The translations under genes and the position numbers were made by a program. A DNA stretch of 64,000 nt from Ascaphus truei (lineage: Eukaryota > Chordata > Amphibia > Anura > Ascaphidae). The notes under the pieces were generated by a model. It saw only the letters and a program-made list of their open reading frames with translations, did no database searches and had not been told where the DNA came from. Each line of letters begins with the position of its first letter. The first letter of the stretch is position 1. The stretch covers positions 3,623,447 through 3,687,446 of the forward strand of contig CM071587.1 of assembly GCA_036426205.1 (NCBI GenBank). The letters run 5' to 3'. This document shows positions 12,106 to 24,011 of the stretch, in pieces.

Positions 12106-12588
12106 AGCAGCAGTTCTAGCTGTCATTTATTTTATTTATTTATTCCCTTTAATATGTGCATCAATACAATCCACACAATAAGTAATTAGCTACGTTTCCG
12201 ATCGATCCATTCTCCTGTGATCGATCGAAGATTTGGCTCATGGGTTCACTAAATGGCTGTCAGTGCAGCAGAAGAGGACCAAAGATGCAAAGTTCTGTGG
12301 GGAAGATCACGTGACCAGGCAGTCACTAGATATAATTCGTGCACTGCTTGAGAGAGGGCAGGGCTAAAAAAAGGGTTGTGCCAGATCCTGTTTCAGAAGA
12401 GGAAGGGGGGGTGACTTTGTAAATGGTTGCTATAGAAACAAAAAATGCTTGTTACATTATAATACATTAAAAATGTCATTCAGAGTTGTTGTTTTTTTTT
12501 TTTTTTAAATGCTACAAGTATTTTCTCATAGTACAGAACTGATTTATTAAAAATAACACACATGTAGGATATTGCTTGGTCTGCAGCT
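12106..12588. mobile_element. TTAA-flanked MITE, copy 1
   Basis: A 483-bp element with short inverted ends AGCAGCAG / AGCTGCAG, flanked on both sides by TTAA (12102-12105 and 12589-12592). Copy 2 at 41080-41497 shares most of its length and the same TTAA borders. TTAA targets are typical of piggyBac-type transposition, but the end sequence does not start with CCC, so the class is uncertain. Confidence 0.72.
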
Positions 12589-12592
12589 TTAA

Positions 12593-13599
12593 GGATTAAA
12601 AATTCAGAAATAATGTCCATGGCTGTACAAGGGGGGAATAAAAAAACGAATTTATTGCAAAGTGGTTCCAAGTATGGCACAGTGTTTTGTCCACATCCGG
12701 GAAACCTGGAAAAACAACCCCTTATTTATCAAGGCAAAATGATGCATTTCTGGGGCAAAAATGTACAACACATTGATCCTACTGCTTTTAGTGGGATGTT
12801 GTCTTACTACATCTGCTGTAGCCCTAGAACTGCCCCACTTATTCATTGAGAAACCTCTAAGTTAGCTGACCTGTTTTGCAGCTGTGGGTGTCCTAATGCT
12901 GAGTGTCTTAGCACGCTCAGTGGAGGTATTCATAGGAATAATATTTCCACAGCACCATTACAAGCAGCAGCTCAGCAAGTGAAGTAGGAAGACGGTTCTC
13001 TCTTGTGCAACTTGCTTCTCGGAGAAAGCTCTTGAGGTCCTCTCCTCCCTCACAAAAGTGTTTGCCGAGACCAATTATTTTTGAAGCACGAGACCCTATC
13101 TAGGCTCTTTCCTCTGTGCTGAGTGATTTCATAGGAAGACCGGTAAGGACTAAGTAGAGCAGTTTTAAGCATTGCTATCTGCTCCACTCATCAAGAGACC
13201 GCATCTCCCCTTGGAGAAATGCTTTTATAACCTCTCACAGAGGGCCACAAAGGATTGAGTCTTGCTCGGCAACATAGCTCTATTAGAAACCTGTGTGTCA
13301 CAGTAACAATGTCTAAACCAATGTTTTTTTCAACAGGGGTTCCAGGGAGCTCTTGTGCTCCCTGGCATTTTCAGGTCATTTGAAAATTGTACCAAATACA
13401 AAAGAATTGACAATGCATCTGATATCAGGCGCCCTGCTAGAGAGGGTTAGGATTCATTATAATGCATCAGATCTCAGACACGCTATTAATACTATTAACA
13501 AATCCAAGGGATGGCTGTGGGCACCACTTGCGCGCCTACGTATGCGAATTTATATTTAGGCTGGTGGGAAGAGACAAGAGTTTTCGAGGATCCTCTAAA
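12593..13599. other. Unassigned, with a short dispersed repeat
   Basis: The segment 13321-13395 (CAACAGGGGTTCC ... TCAGGTCATTTGAAAAT) occurs inverted at about 51080-51170. The rest has no recognised feature. Confidence 0.4.
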
Positions 13600-13694
13600 A
13601 GTAATGAATTCACTATGCTGGTTGTGGTTTATACTTGTGGACATAAGAAAATGTTGAACTGCCTTATATACCAACTTCATGTGAAATACTGGTA

Positions 13695-14028
13695 CAGGCA
13701 TACCCCGCATTAACGTACACAATGGGACCGGAGCATGTATGTAAAGCGAAAATGTACTTAAAGTGAAGCACTGCCTTTTTTTCCACTTATCGATGCATGT
13801 ACTGTACTGCAATCGTCCTATACGTGCATAACTGATGTAAATAACACATTTGTAACAGGCTCTATAGTCTCCCTGCTTGCGCACAGCTTCGGTACAGATA
13901 GGAAGCTGGTATTGCTGTTCAGGACGTGCTGACAGGCGCATGCGAGAGATGCCGTTTGCCTATTGGGCGATTATGTCCTTACTCGTGAGTGTACTTAAAG
14001 TGAGTGTCCTTAAACCGGGGTATGCCTG
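13695..14028. mobile_element. Tc1/mariner-type MITE (CAGGCATACCCCG family), copy 1
   Basis: A 334-bp element with ends CAGGCATACCCCGC and ...CCGGGGTATGCCTG, inserted between TA dinucleotides (13693-13694 and 14029-14030). It interrupts the Penelope RT frame, so it is younger than that insertion. Copy 2 at 53655-53961 is highly similar. Confidence 0.88.
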
Positions 14029-14148
14029 TATATAGTGATTCCATGGCTAAGCTGACTAACAATGTGTTTTCATCAAGAGTTATGCCCTCTAGTTTGCATA
14101 GTACATCTTTAGTGTCACTTTGTAACATTGTGCTCACCACAAACAAGG

Positions 14149-14767
14149 TGTGACCGCGAGGCCGAGGTGGGGATATATAAATAAACAAAACACACAGCCG
14201 CGAGAGCGCGTCTGGAGTGTAGGATGGTCGAGGTAGCCGGGACAGGGTTGGAGAAGTAGGGGTCGTCTTTATACTTGCCGAGGTCGGGTAGGAGAGTAGC
14301 GGATCATTGCAGGTACTAGCCGTGGCCAGGATTGGAGAGGGGAGAATAGCCGTGGTACGTTGCCGAGGTCGGGGTAAGAGAGATGCGGGTAGTCAAGGAT
14401 AGCCAGAGTCTGGATTGGAGAAGAGCAGAGTCCGAAAGAAAGCCGGGATCTGGAAAACTAGGAACGGTGAAACAGGACAAGACTATAGAGGCAGGTAGCA
14501 GCAAACACAACAGTACGTGGTTCTATGCTCAGCAAATTTGCCGGTGGGGCAGCTGAGCATATATAGGGCTAGGCAGCCAATGACGCTGGGGACAGTGTAG
14601 AGGTGTGTCAGCGACGGTGGCTGTCATTGGTTGTTCTGGAACGCAAGACAGGTGGGGGACGAAGCCCGGGCACAGACGATGATGCCTCCTGTGTATTGGG
14701 ATCGAGCGTCGCGTGTGCGCGCCACGCCGTGATAGCGCTGTGCTCTGATGGAGGAAGGTAATCGGCA
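14149..14767 (-). mobile_element. Probable LTR inserted in Penelope fragment
   Basis: This block separates two parts of the Penelope frame. On the minus strand it runs from TGCCGATTACC to ...GCGGTCACA (TG...CA). It contains a TATA box (CCTATATATGCTC) near 14565 and internal GACCTCGGC repeats, the style of amphibian Gypsy LTRs. I could not find a clean target duplication, so the borders are approximate. Confidence 0.5.
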
Positions 14768-15010
14768 ATATTCTTCCAGAAGTTTTTCTCTCTTATTTTA
14801 AAAAAATTTATGAAGAGCCAATTTTCTAGCAAATAGATGAAGATCTTTTGTAATCTCAAATAGATCAAAAATTAACATGTCTAAGGTTAAACCAGTAAGG
14901 TTTATAGTCCTTGTTTTATCCTCTTTCGAATGCATGTATACCTGAGGCGTCTTGGCCTCCTTTTGTTCGGTCGGAAGCCCCATTATTAAGTGTATCATAG
15001 TGTAAGTAAC

Positions 15011-18000
15011 GATAAAAGCGTATCATTATTTGAAGGACTGCACCCACTTAAAGGGATATTCTTTATGTATGTAAGTCCTAATGTCCAATATTCATGATCT
15101 CCTTCTGTATACTATTATCCTCTCAGTATAGAACAAGTGTTTATCTTTTCTCTCTATTTACTAGCTGGAAAAAAAAGTTTCTACAAAATTCCCCTTGCCT
15201 TGACTCGGAAAAAAAAGTCGATTTATTTTTGAACTGTGGATGTATATAATTTTGATGACTTCTCTCTAGTTTTCATGGCATTATTCCCAGAATTCCCTTT
15301 CCATAGAGATTTATCTCTGACAAAATAACTCCATAAGGCTAACTTTGGAATATATTTATTTAAGTCTATATATAAGTTAAAGGCACTAGGTCTACAAGTT
15401 GGAGCAAAGCTTAACCCCTTGTTAAGGGACCTTGTTTTTCTTGCTATGTTAATTTATGCCAACTTAAATGAAAAATTCCTCTTTCTTTTATTGTGCGTTT
15501 CTTTTTTTGTGGTCTTTCTTCCTCCCCTCTTTCCTCGTCTGTAATTAAATCCCATTTCCTTCTCTGGGGTGATGCTGTATCATTTGGTTCCCTCACTACG
15601 GTGTCTTTTATTTCCTGTCCCCATTTTTAATTTCTGTCTCTCTCTACACACACTCTGCCCCCCTACCTGGCTCCTCTCCTCCACGGTGGGCTCAGGATGT
15701 GACTAGTGATGAACATGGCATCAGCCACTGACGTTGGACTTGGGAGATGAGGTTACAAGAGGGAAGTTTTTAAGGCGTGGTCGGCCTAAGTATAACGAAG
15801 GGTTGCACTAGCTATTAGCATATCTCACATGGTGTGCTCCACAAGGAACATTAAACTGTCAACCATGAAGTGGAAGTGGTCTGCTGTAAAAGGAAGGCAG
15901 AGGGAGGGAGATACTACTGGTATATGCACTAATTTTGGTGCTACATGACGGATATACACAAAGGTGGCTACGGTGTAATAGAAAGGGGACAAAAATATTC
16001 ACTGTGCCATCTGCCAGAGAGTGCCAGACACATACTGAATTCAAATACTTTGTTTGAAAATAAATACAACTCTACAAGCTGCAGGAAGTGATTCCGCTGG
16101 CTTCCCACAGCACACAAAGTGTTATTGGGTTGACAAGTCTAAGGCACCTTATGAGGAATGGGGTATGGTGTCAGACCCCACAGGATCAGAAGTTGAACCC
16201 ACACAACCTCTGTTATTCAGGACAACAGCTCTAGCAGTGTGAGCTAAACCAGCTGATGGCTGGCAACACTGACACTATATACTTAGGTTTTAGCTCTACT
16301 TCTTATTGACGGGACAAAGCACGTTACCTTCTTCTGGGATAGAGATGCATAAATAATAAGCAGTCTGCTGCCATGAGACACCTTCTGGCGCGGGACGACA
16401 TCTTACAGTTCATTTATTTGAATAGGCTGTAATGTATTCCAGCATCAAAGGTGATTCTAGCAGAACACTGCTTAATAAATACAGCCCACTTCCTTTATAC
16501 TAGAAATACTAACTCAAGTCACAACCTCACTGTGTTTTATTACTTTCTCTCTGCATCTACTTTATTTTCCGTGCGTGAACGTGTTTTTACTTGTGTGTGT
16601 GTGTGTTAGAAAACCTGTTTTATTTAATCTTGCCTGGCCTCAGGAACTCATAGCCTGGAGTACATGTTATTACTTTGTGCTCGAAGTTCTTTCATGGTTA
16701 CAAGAAACAAAATAGACACCCCTGGGAGGTATGCTGTTAGACAGAGCGCCCCGATCGCCCTCTTTCTCTCATTTTTAACAATACCGATTTCGGATTGCTT
16801 TCTGCCTTTGAAAAGAAAAAAAATCCGATATGGCAGCTTGGCCTTTCTGAGACTGGTCTGCGGAAATACGCGTACCCAAGGAACTGGACGATCCGAGAGA
16901 GAACTACATCCGCAAAAAAAGCTTCGCCCATCTCTACCCAAAACCAGGATGCCCTGGATACAGAGGAACTCCTCCTCCACTGAAAGAGCATGTTTATCAC
17001 ACGAAACGAACGTCCGTCTGTTTTTTAAATGACGTCACGCCGGTGATGAGGTCGCGTAGCTGGGAGCTGCGGTTTGTATGGCGATTGTTTTTTGTGCCCT
17101 AACTAGCTCTGTCCCCATATACATGCCTTTATATGCTGAAGGTATCTACAGAATCTTTACATTTCCGGACACTTGTTCCGTCAAACTTGCGTTTCGCGTT
17201 TCGATGTAACAATATACCTAGCAACAGGGGAACAATATAGCTATATCTGGATACGCCCCATAAGACTTGGAATTAACCATTTAGCATCTTAGCATTATAC
17301 AGTATTAAACTGGGAATAACACTGCAACTGATTGGTCTCTGCAGCAACATAGTACTCTATGATTGGTTGTATATATTGTAGGTGATATTACTGCTAACAT
17401 AAGGCAGTGTGGCCACTGGAATTTTTTTTGCACCATAGTTGCTATATGTGGCTCAAACAATATTAACCCCGCACAGGGGTGGTCCTACCTTTTGCAGCAG
17501 GGGATTCCTATAATACACCCCATCTATATCCTTGTACATTTTAGATTGATGCTAGGATGTACTTGGCAACAGAGGAACAATATAGCTCCATTTGGATACA
17601 CTCTCCTAGTCCTGGGATTCACTATTTTGTAGTGTTACATATTACACTGTGAGCAACATTGTATCCTTCTGCCGCTGCAGAGACACAGTACCCAAGGCTG
17701 CGCTTAAAGTGGTTTTGTACCTTAGCCGCTATACGCGGTTTCAGCATTTATTAACCCCTCTAGCGGTGTTCTCGTCTCAGTTACAGGGGAACCTTATCAG
17801 ACACATTATCCACTCCCTAATGCTACGGCCCCAGTGTCCGCTGCCGCACGTGCGACTGGCGGCGCGTGTGGACGTGTGAAAGCTGCCATCTCGGTCTGCG
17901 GTTGAGCTGCAGGAGATCGCGATGGGGGGGGGGGAAGGGCGTGGTGGGGGGCACGCCCATGACATCACGCGGTCGGTTCGACCTCATTGGCTGAACCACC

Positions 18001-18229
18001 GCCGTGACCTGGCCAGCCCTCCATCGCCACTAGGAAAGACAAAAATCTTGTCTTTACAAAATGTGGTCACGCATCGCGATCTCTCCATGCGCACGCAGGC
18101 AGCTACTGGGCCCGGCAACCATAGAGGGGCAGATCTTCTTCCTGTCATGCACACAGCAGCAAACACTGGGGGACAAGGCCTAACTCATTTGACCAGCCCC
18201 CTCACCACCATATTTTTATGCTTCACTGT
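15011..18229. other. Long region without a supported gene
   Basis: I see no gene here. The stretch at 16900-16937 ends TTCGCCCATCTCTA, a single end of the same family as the element at 44862-45153. A GC-rich, CpG-bearing stretch lies at about 17800-18150 with no transcript evidence. Open frames at 16664-17032 and 17922-18371 show no family resemblance. Confidence 0.45.
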
Positions 18230-18249
18230 ATATATATATATGTATATAT

Positions 18250-18960
18250 ATGTGATAAAAAATCACTGGCACTCCAATAGAAATTCAATAATGAATAGGT
18301 GCATGTCCCATATAAATAATAAAAGTATACATTACCGCATAGCAGCAAAAGAGGAGACAGCACTCAGGTGAATGAAAATAAATGTATAAATACAGCACAT
18401 AACTCCAACGTTTCATCCCACAGGGGGATCTTCCTCAGGGGGTGTGCAACAGACACAGGACAGTGAGTGACTTATATACCCAAACACCCAAGTGACATAA
18501 ACATCTCCATCATCAGAAAGCATATATGGGCGACAAAAACAGCTGTGCAAAATACAATTTAATTAGATCATGTCCAACTCCATGTCTGTACTCCTATTGG
18601 GGAATCCAAGTCACATGATCAAACCCAAGCTGTCAGTGTCATTGCATGTAAACAAAACTGATGCTAGCATCGCAGGCCCGGTTTTCAAGGCAACAACATG
18701 TGTGCTCAACTCTTTAAAGGCAGCAGACACACCGGTTGGTTGTCATGTGTACTGCACGTGTATAGATCACCACTGCAAATGTTATGTGCTGTAGCAGTGA
18801 TGAATTACTTTCTAAACAGCACCTAAGAATAACAGATACTGGCATGTGTATATCAGTAGAATCCTATGACAGATGGAACCCGCTGTAATCCCAGGCGGGT
18901 AACCCATAATAAACCTGTCGGCGTACATGCTGCATGGATATACATAGGTTGCTAGTTAAA
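18250..18960 (-). repeat. Penelope terminal repeat (pseudo-LTR), copy a1
   Basis: It starts near CACTGGCACTCCAATAG and includes a hammerhead-like motif (18401-18441). It is repeated in direct orientation at 22437-23150 and 26601-27315, and inverted at 23755-23887 (cut by the gap) and at about 27930-28585. It is the 3' end of the element in its minus-strand orientation. Confidence 0.8.
18401..18441 (-). ncRNA. Hammerhead-like motif in Penelope repeat a1
   Basis: On the minus strand the order is CTGAGGA, an extra A, stem GATCCC with loop CCTGT, then the partner strand (here worn to GGGAT), GAAA, CGTT, GGAG. The best copy is at 26751-26790. Confidence 0.5.
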
Positions 18961-19289
18961 CCCCTAGTATACCAGTACTGCTAAAGACACAAAGTGCGAT
19001 CAAAATAAAGGAACATACTGTCTGTAGAACTACATAAATATACAATATACGGACCTGCAAAAATGTGGAATAAAAGAAAACCCAAACACAGTGAGGGTAA
19101 AGTGAAGAGAACCGGGAGGGGAAAATAAATCATGGAAGAAGCTGAACGACAAGAATATAACAAGCTGTAGAAAATATACTGTATAATAAATGCCTTTTAC
19201 ATAATCATTTTGAACTACGCTGATCCATGTATACATAACGTTGATGTTGAACAGTAATAATTACAAAAAATTACAAAAATTACAAAAAA

Positions 19290-19610
19290 CAACCCAAGTT
19301 CATGTCCTCATTCAGGCCTTTGGGGGCCATAGAATCCAGTCTGTGAATCATCCTCGCCTCAAGCTGGAGCAAAAGCCTGTGTCTATTTTCTCCCTGGTTG
19401 GAGTATGGGCTTGTACAACGGGCATACAACGAAAGGTGGCCAAGCTGTGCTGTTTTAGCTTAAAGTGCCTTGCCACTGGTAACAGCTTAAGATCATCAGA
19501 ATTGGTGGGTCAGCAAGGGCCTGCGTATTGTGGAACGATGCATTGCTATTCGTTCCTTAAGCATACGCGATGTCTTGCCACGTAAAGAACCCCACAGGGG
19601 CATTGATAAT
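19290..19610 (-). pseudogene. Penelope GIY-YIG-type endonuclease remnant
   Basis: The best-preserved reading is in the inverted copy (about 23155-23220, plus strand), where GKD-x-LKERIAMHRST resembles the GKT-RPLK-R-EH block of GIY-YIG endonucleases that lie C-terminal to the RT in Penelope elements. The homologous stretch here lies on the minus strand near 19530-19600. Frames are broken by many single-base losses, so it is not functional as assembled. The domain call rests on position and one motif only. Confidence 0.55.
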
Positions 19611-19619
19611 GTAGACTAC

Positions 19620-22436
19620 AAATTTTGAGTCACAATTGAGAAAATCCAAATTTTAATGGATAACCTTATGCGGATGCATAAAAGTGTTGCCCAGCATTAA
19701 ATAACTGGCAATTTACACAACCTCTACACTTGTGCACCCCCGGAGCTTTTGTTAGCAGGTCGTTTTCGCTGCATATTTATCCACTGGTCCGCCTTATGAT
19801 GAGAATCCCCCACATTCCGACCCCGCCGATAGCAAAAGGGGTGGGGACTCAAATGTTTCCGATACGTTTATCATCGCCAAAATGTGCCAGTTTTGCTTTA
19901 ACTGCGTTGTATATGGCTTGAGGCAGTACTATATGTTGTTACTAGTGAAACCGATCATTTTCATGGTTGTCACCGTAGTTTCAGTAGATCACCCCTTGTT
20001 GGTAAACGTGTTTGGCTATGCTTGATCAATTCTGTCCGATGTAGCCCTCTCTCTGAAGCGATCTGCCATTTTCTGTAAAGCTGCTTCAACATGCGAGGAT
20101 CGTTGAATCTCCGTACCCGGAGCAATTGTGAAAGGGGAGTCCCCTCTTTAGAGGGGGAGGGTGATGACTCTGAGCGTCTAAGAGAGTATTTTATCTGTGT
20201 CCTTTGTAGTTATTCTCGTACACAATACATTATTTTCCTGTATACCACGGTATCCAGGAACACTATATTAGTGGCACTGTACTGGTACGTGAAGCGTATG
20301 TTTGAGGTATGAGATTCACATAATGATAAATTCCAACAGACATGTTCGCCCCCCCCCCCCCCCCCACAGGAGGAACACATCATCGATGAATCTAGCATAA
20401 TATAAATAGAATCAGCGTGTGGAGAATCATGTAGAAGGTGTGTTGCTCATATGTGTCCATATAGATATTCGCATAAGATGGGGCCATTTAGACCCCAAGC
20501 AGTTCCCATGAGTTGGAGATAGTAGTCCGTCGAATCTGAAGTAATCTATGTAATATAAGATCTATGAGAGTCATAAGGAACTCTGATGGAGGACCATCTC
20601 CTCGGCCGGGTAGTGTAGATGGCTCCTGACAGCTCATCCCCTCCTGGTGGGGGATGTTAGTGTACAAGCTTGACACATCAAGTGTCACAAGCAGGACATC
20701 TGTTAAATCCATGTTAGTGCTGACAGTTTAGTATGAAGTCCATAGTATCTTTAATATATTGATGACATCTGTAGGACCATAGGTGTAGGTGAAAATCAAC
20801 AAACTGTGACAGTGGAGTGCATAGTGATGACCGCGCCGAGATTATTGGTTACCCGCGGTGCTATGAGAGATTTATGTACCTTGGCAAGGTGTAGAGTACA
20901 GGCATAATCGGAAGTCAGTGGTCAGAATTTAGCCAAAATCCTCTGAGATCCCCATTATTAGTCCCATTGTGATAATTGAATCCACTCACGCTTATATACC
21001 GCTGTAGGATCTGCGGTTGCTTTTTATAATGGTCCTGGTGGGCGAGTTGACCCAGAATCTCATTGCGGTAATAGGAGTATGGCATTATTACAATGCCTCC
21101 CCCTTGTCCCGAGGCTGATGTAATTTCCTTCTGTTGTTAAGGGATCTTAATGCCAGACGCTCATCTTGGTGAGATTGTGATAGCTAATCTGACGGTTCAT
21201 AACTCGTGGTTTAGATTTGATTCAACAGTCCCATGAAGGTGGAAATGCTATGATTAGTAATCTGCGGATTCAAAAACACTTCGGGTCTGAATTTCTTAGT
21301 ATCCGAATAGACGCTCAATCCTCTGCAAGTGGTAGCAGACTATCTCTCTTGCAGAAAAAGTCTTAATTTCAGCTGACGGTGCATCCTGTATAGTCTACTT
21401 CCAGTCAAAGGGCTGTTGGCGTAGTGGGAACAAAGAGAGCCATTTAGGAGTACCGCCACCTCTGCCGGGGTGAGGTATAGTCCGATAAATAAAGATTACC
21501 GATTCTGTTGTTTCTTCCTGCCCCTTTCGTCTTCGACTCTCGTGGTAGAGACCTTTGATTCCAAACGCCCCTCCGGATTGGTCCCCGGCGTCTGAATCTG
21601 GTACGGTGTTTCTTGCCGAGATTCTGTTGGTTTTGCTAAAAAGGTTCAGTAGTGGTGTTTGTCCTGGGTGTCAGATAGGTCTGTGTCAATGGTATATATC
21701 TTGACCTCCAAAAGCTGCTCTTCGGGATTTGGAATAGTATCTCCTTTGCCCTGGTCTAACCGAGTGCTGTCACTAAGCCCCAAAAGCCATTTAACACTTT
21801 GCGTTCTTTATAATAAGATTGACCTGCTTCAATTATTCCGTTTGTATTTGATAAGGTTGGCCCTGTGTAGGTCAACTGCGGTCTGGAGTTTGTCAATCCA
21901 ATTAGTTGAAGAGTCTGATTAGAATGTGTCCGTGTTTGTCCTTGATGTCAGCAATGTCCTGTTTAATTTCGTTATTTCCTTCGTGGACGTTCAATAACCA
22001 GCGGGTCAGGTCAAAGGAGCATTTATTTAAAATGGCCACCCATTCTACAGAATTCGGATCCGTGCGTCCAGCCATCGTAGGTTGGTTTTTATCCGAAAAA
22101 CCACGGGGAAGGAGTTCTACTTGTGGTAATTGAGATAGAGTTACAGCATGAAGGTAGAAAATCAACTTCTTTCTTCTTTAAACGTATTAGATCATTAATA
22201 ACATCAGAGGGTTTCTACGGTCCAAAAACAGCATCAACGATTTGTATAAGCATTTTGGCTACATCTGCATCCGTTGAGCCTAATGTTCAGAAAGGTCAGC
22301 AAATATTTCAGCTGCGTCAGCAATTCTTCCATATCTAACAGTCCTGAGCCTCAAAGTAGGGTATATAATCAATAATGAAAAAGCAGTGATAAGCCGTAAT
22401 GTACACACTATGGGTGCACAGGCATTAAATAGAATA
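19620..22436 (-). pseudogene. Penelope reverse transcriptase, decayed (copy 1)
   Basis: The minus-strand frame at 20488-20712 encodes DVLLVTLDVSSLYTNIPH, the conserved RT block of Penelope-like elements (LVT-DV-SLYT-IPH), followed about 25 residues later by FLMTLIDLILH. The next expected block (APSYANI) is out of frame in this copy but readable in copy 2. The RT copies genomic RNA onto broken or nicked DNA ends in active relatives. Frameshifts here are frequent; part may be sequencing error. Confidence 0.8.
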
Positions 22437-23150
22437 TGTGATAAAAAACACTGGCACTCCAATAGAAATTCAATATGAATAGGTGCATGTCCCATATAAA
22501 TAATAAAAGTATACATTACCGCATAGCAGCAAAAAGGGAGACAGCACTCAGGTGAATGAAAAAAATGTATTAAATACAGCACTAACTCCAACGTTTCGAT
22601 CCCAGGGGATCTTCCTCAGGGTGGTGCAACAGACACAAGGACAGTGAGTGACTATATACCCCAACACCCAAGTTGACATAAACCATCTCCACACATCAGA
22701 AAGAATCATCATCGGGCGACAAAACAGCTGTGCAAATACAATTTAATTAGATCATGCTCCAAAATCCATGTCATGTACTCCTTTGGGGATACAAGTCACA
22801 TGATAAAAACCACAGTGTCAGTGTATTGCATGTAAACAACTGTGATGCTGCATCAGCAGGCCCCGGTTTTCAGGCAACAACATGTGTGCTCAACTCTTTA
22901 AAGGGCAGCGACACCGGTGGTTGTCATGTGTACGCACGTGTATAGATACACCACTGCAACATGTATGTGCGTGTAGCACGTGAGTGATGAATTTACTTCT
23001 AAACACAAGAAATAACAGATACTGGCATGTGTTATCAGTAGAATCTATGACGATGGAACCCGCTGTAATCCCAGTCGGGTAACCAATAATAAACCTGTCG
23101 GCGTCACATGCTGCATGGATATACATAGGTGTAGTTAACCTAGTATACCA
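22437..23150 (-). repeat. Penelope terminal repeat, copy a2 (5' pseudo-LTR)
   Basis: Direct repeat of 18250-18960, with many one-base losses. It lies just upstream of the RT on the minus strand, as expected of a 5' pseudo-LTR. Confidence 0.78.
22583..22622 (-). ncRNA. Hammerhead-like motif in Penelope repeat a2
   Basis: Same arrangement on the minus strand: CTGAGGA, A, stem (GATCCC/GGGATC with a shortened loop), GAAA, CGTT, GGAG. Confidence 0.5.
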
Positions 23151-23154
23151 TACT

Positions 23155-23887
23155 TTAGTGGGCAAGGACATCGCGTATATGCTTAAGGAACGAATAGCAA
23201 TGCATCGTTCCACATACGAAGCCCTTGCTGACCCCACCAATTCTGATGATCTTAAGCTGTTACCAGTGGCAGGCACTTTAGCTTTAAAACAAGCACAGTG
23301 GCCACCTTCGTTGTATGCCCGTTGTACAAGCCCATACTCCAACCAGGGGAGGAAATAGACACAGGCTTTTGCTCCAGCTTGAGGCGAGGATGATTCACAG
23401 ACTGGATTCTATGGCCCCAAAGGCGCTGAATGAGGACATGAAATTGGGTGTTTTTTGTAATTTTTTGTAATTATTACTGTTCACATCAACTGGAGATACA
23501 TGGATCAGGTAGTTCAAATGATTATGTAAAAGGCATTTATATACAGTGATATTTTACTAAAGCTTGTTATACTTGTCGTTCAGCTTCTTCATTGATTTTA
23601 TTTCCCCTCCCGGTTCTCTTCAACTTTACCACTCACTGGGTAGTGGGTGTTCTTATTCCACATTTTTGCAGGTCCGTATATTGTATATTATGTAGTTCTA
23701 CAGACAGTATGTTCTTTATTGTATCGCACTTTGTGTCTTTAGCAGTACGGTTTATAGGGGTAACTAGCAACCTTGATATCCAGCAGCATTGACGCCGACA
23801 GGTTTATATGGGTTAACGACCTGGGATTTACCGCGGGTTCCATCTGTCAGGATTCTCCTGATATACACATGCCAGTACTCTGTTATG
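23155..23887 (+). repeat. Inverted Penelope 3' piece, cut by gap
   Basis: Reverse complement of 19600 down to about 18835: the endonuclease part on the + strand, then the start of the terminal repeat, then the N gap. Confidence 0.78.
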
Positions 23888-24011
23888 NNNNNNNNNNNNN
23901 NNNNNNNNNNNNNNNNNNNNNNNNNNNNNNNNNNNNNNNNNNNNNNNNNNNNNNNNNNNNNNNNNNNNNNNNNNNNNNNNNNNNNNNNNNNNNNNNNNNN
24001 NNNNNNNNNNN
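23888..24011. other. Assembly gap (124 N)
   Basis: Run of N within the Penelope complex. Sequence on its right restarts inside the RT part (homologous to about 19880). Confidence 0.99.

Larger units (their letters stand above)
13600..15010 (-). pseudogene. Penelope-like RT fragment, broken by two insertions
   Basis: Minus-strand peptides match Penelope-like reverse transcriptases. Near 14850 lies DLHLFARKLALHKFF, from the region upstream of the RT. Near 14100 lies LLVSLAMESLYTGIP, the RT block normally ending in an ESLYT-IP motif. Near 13610-13690 lies KAVQHFL followed by HSEFIT, the segment that normally follows it. The reading is split by a mariner MITE (13695-14028) and by an LTR-like block (14149-14767). 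The RT stops after this region, so the copy is 3'-truncated and dead. Confidence 0.8.
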
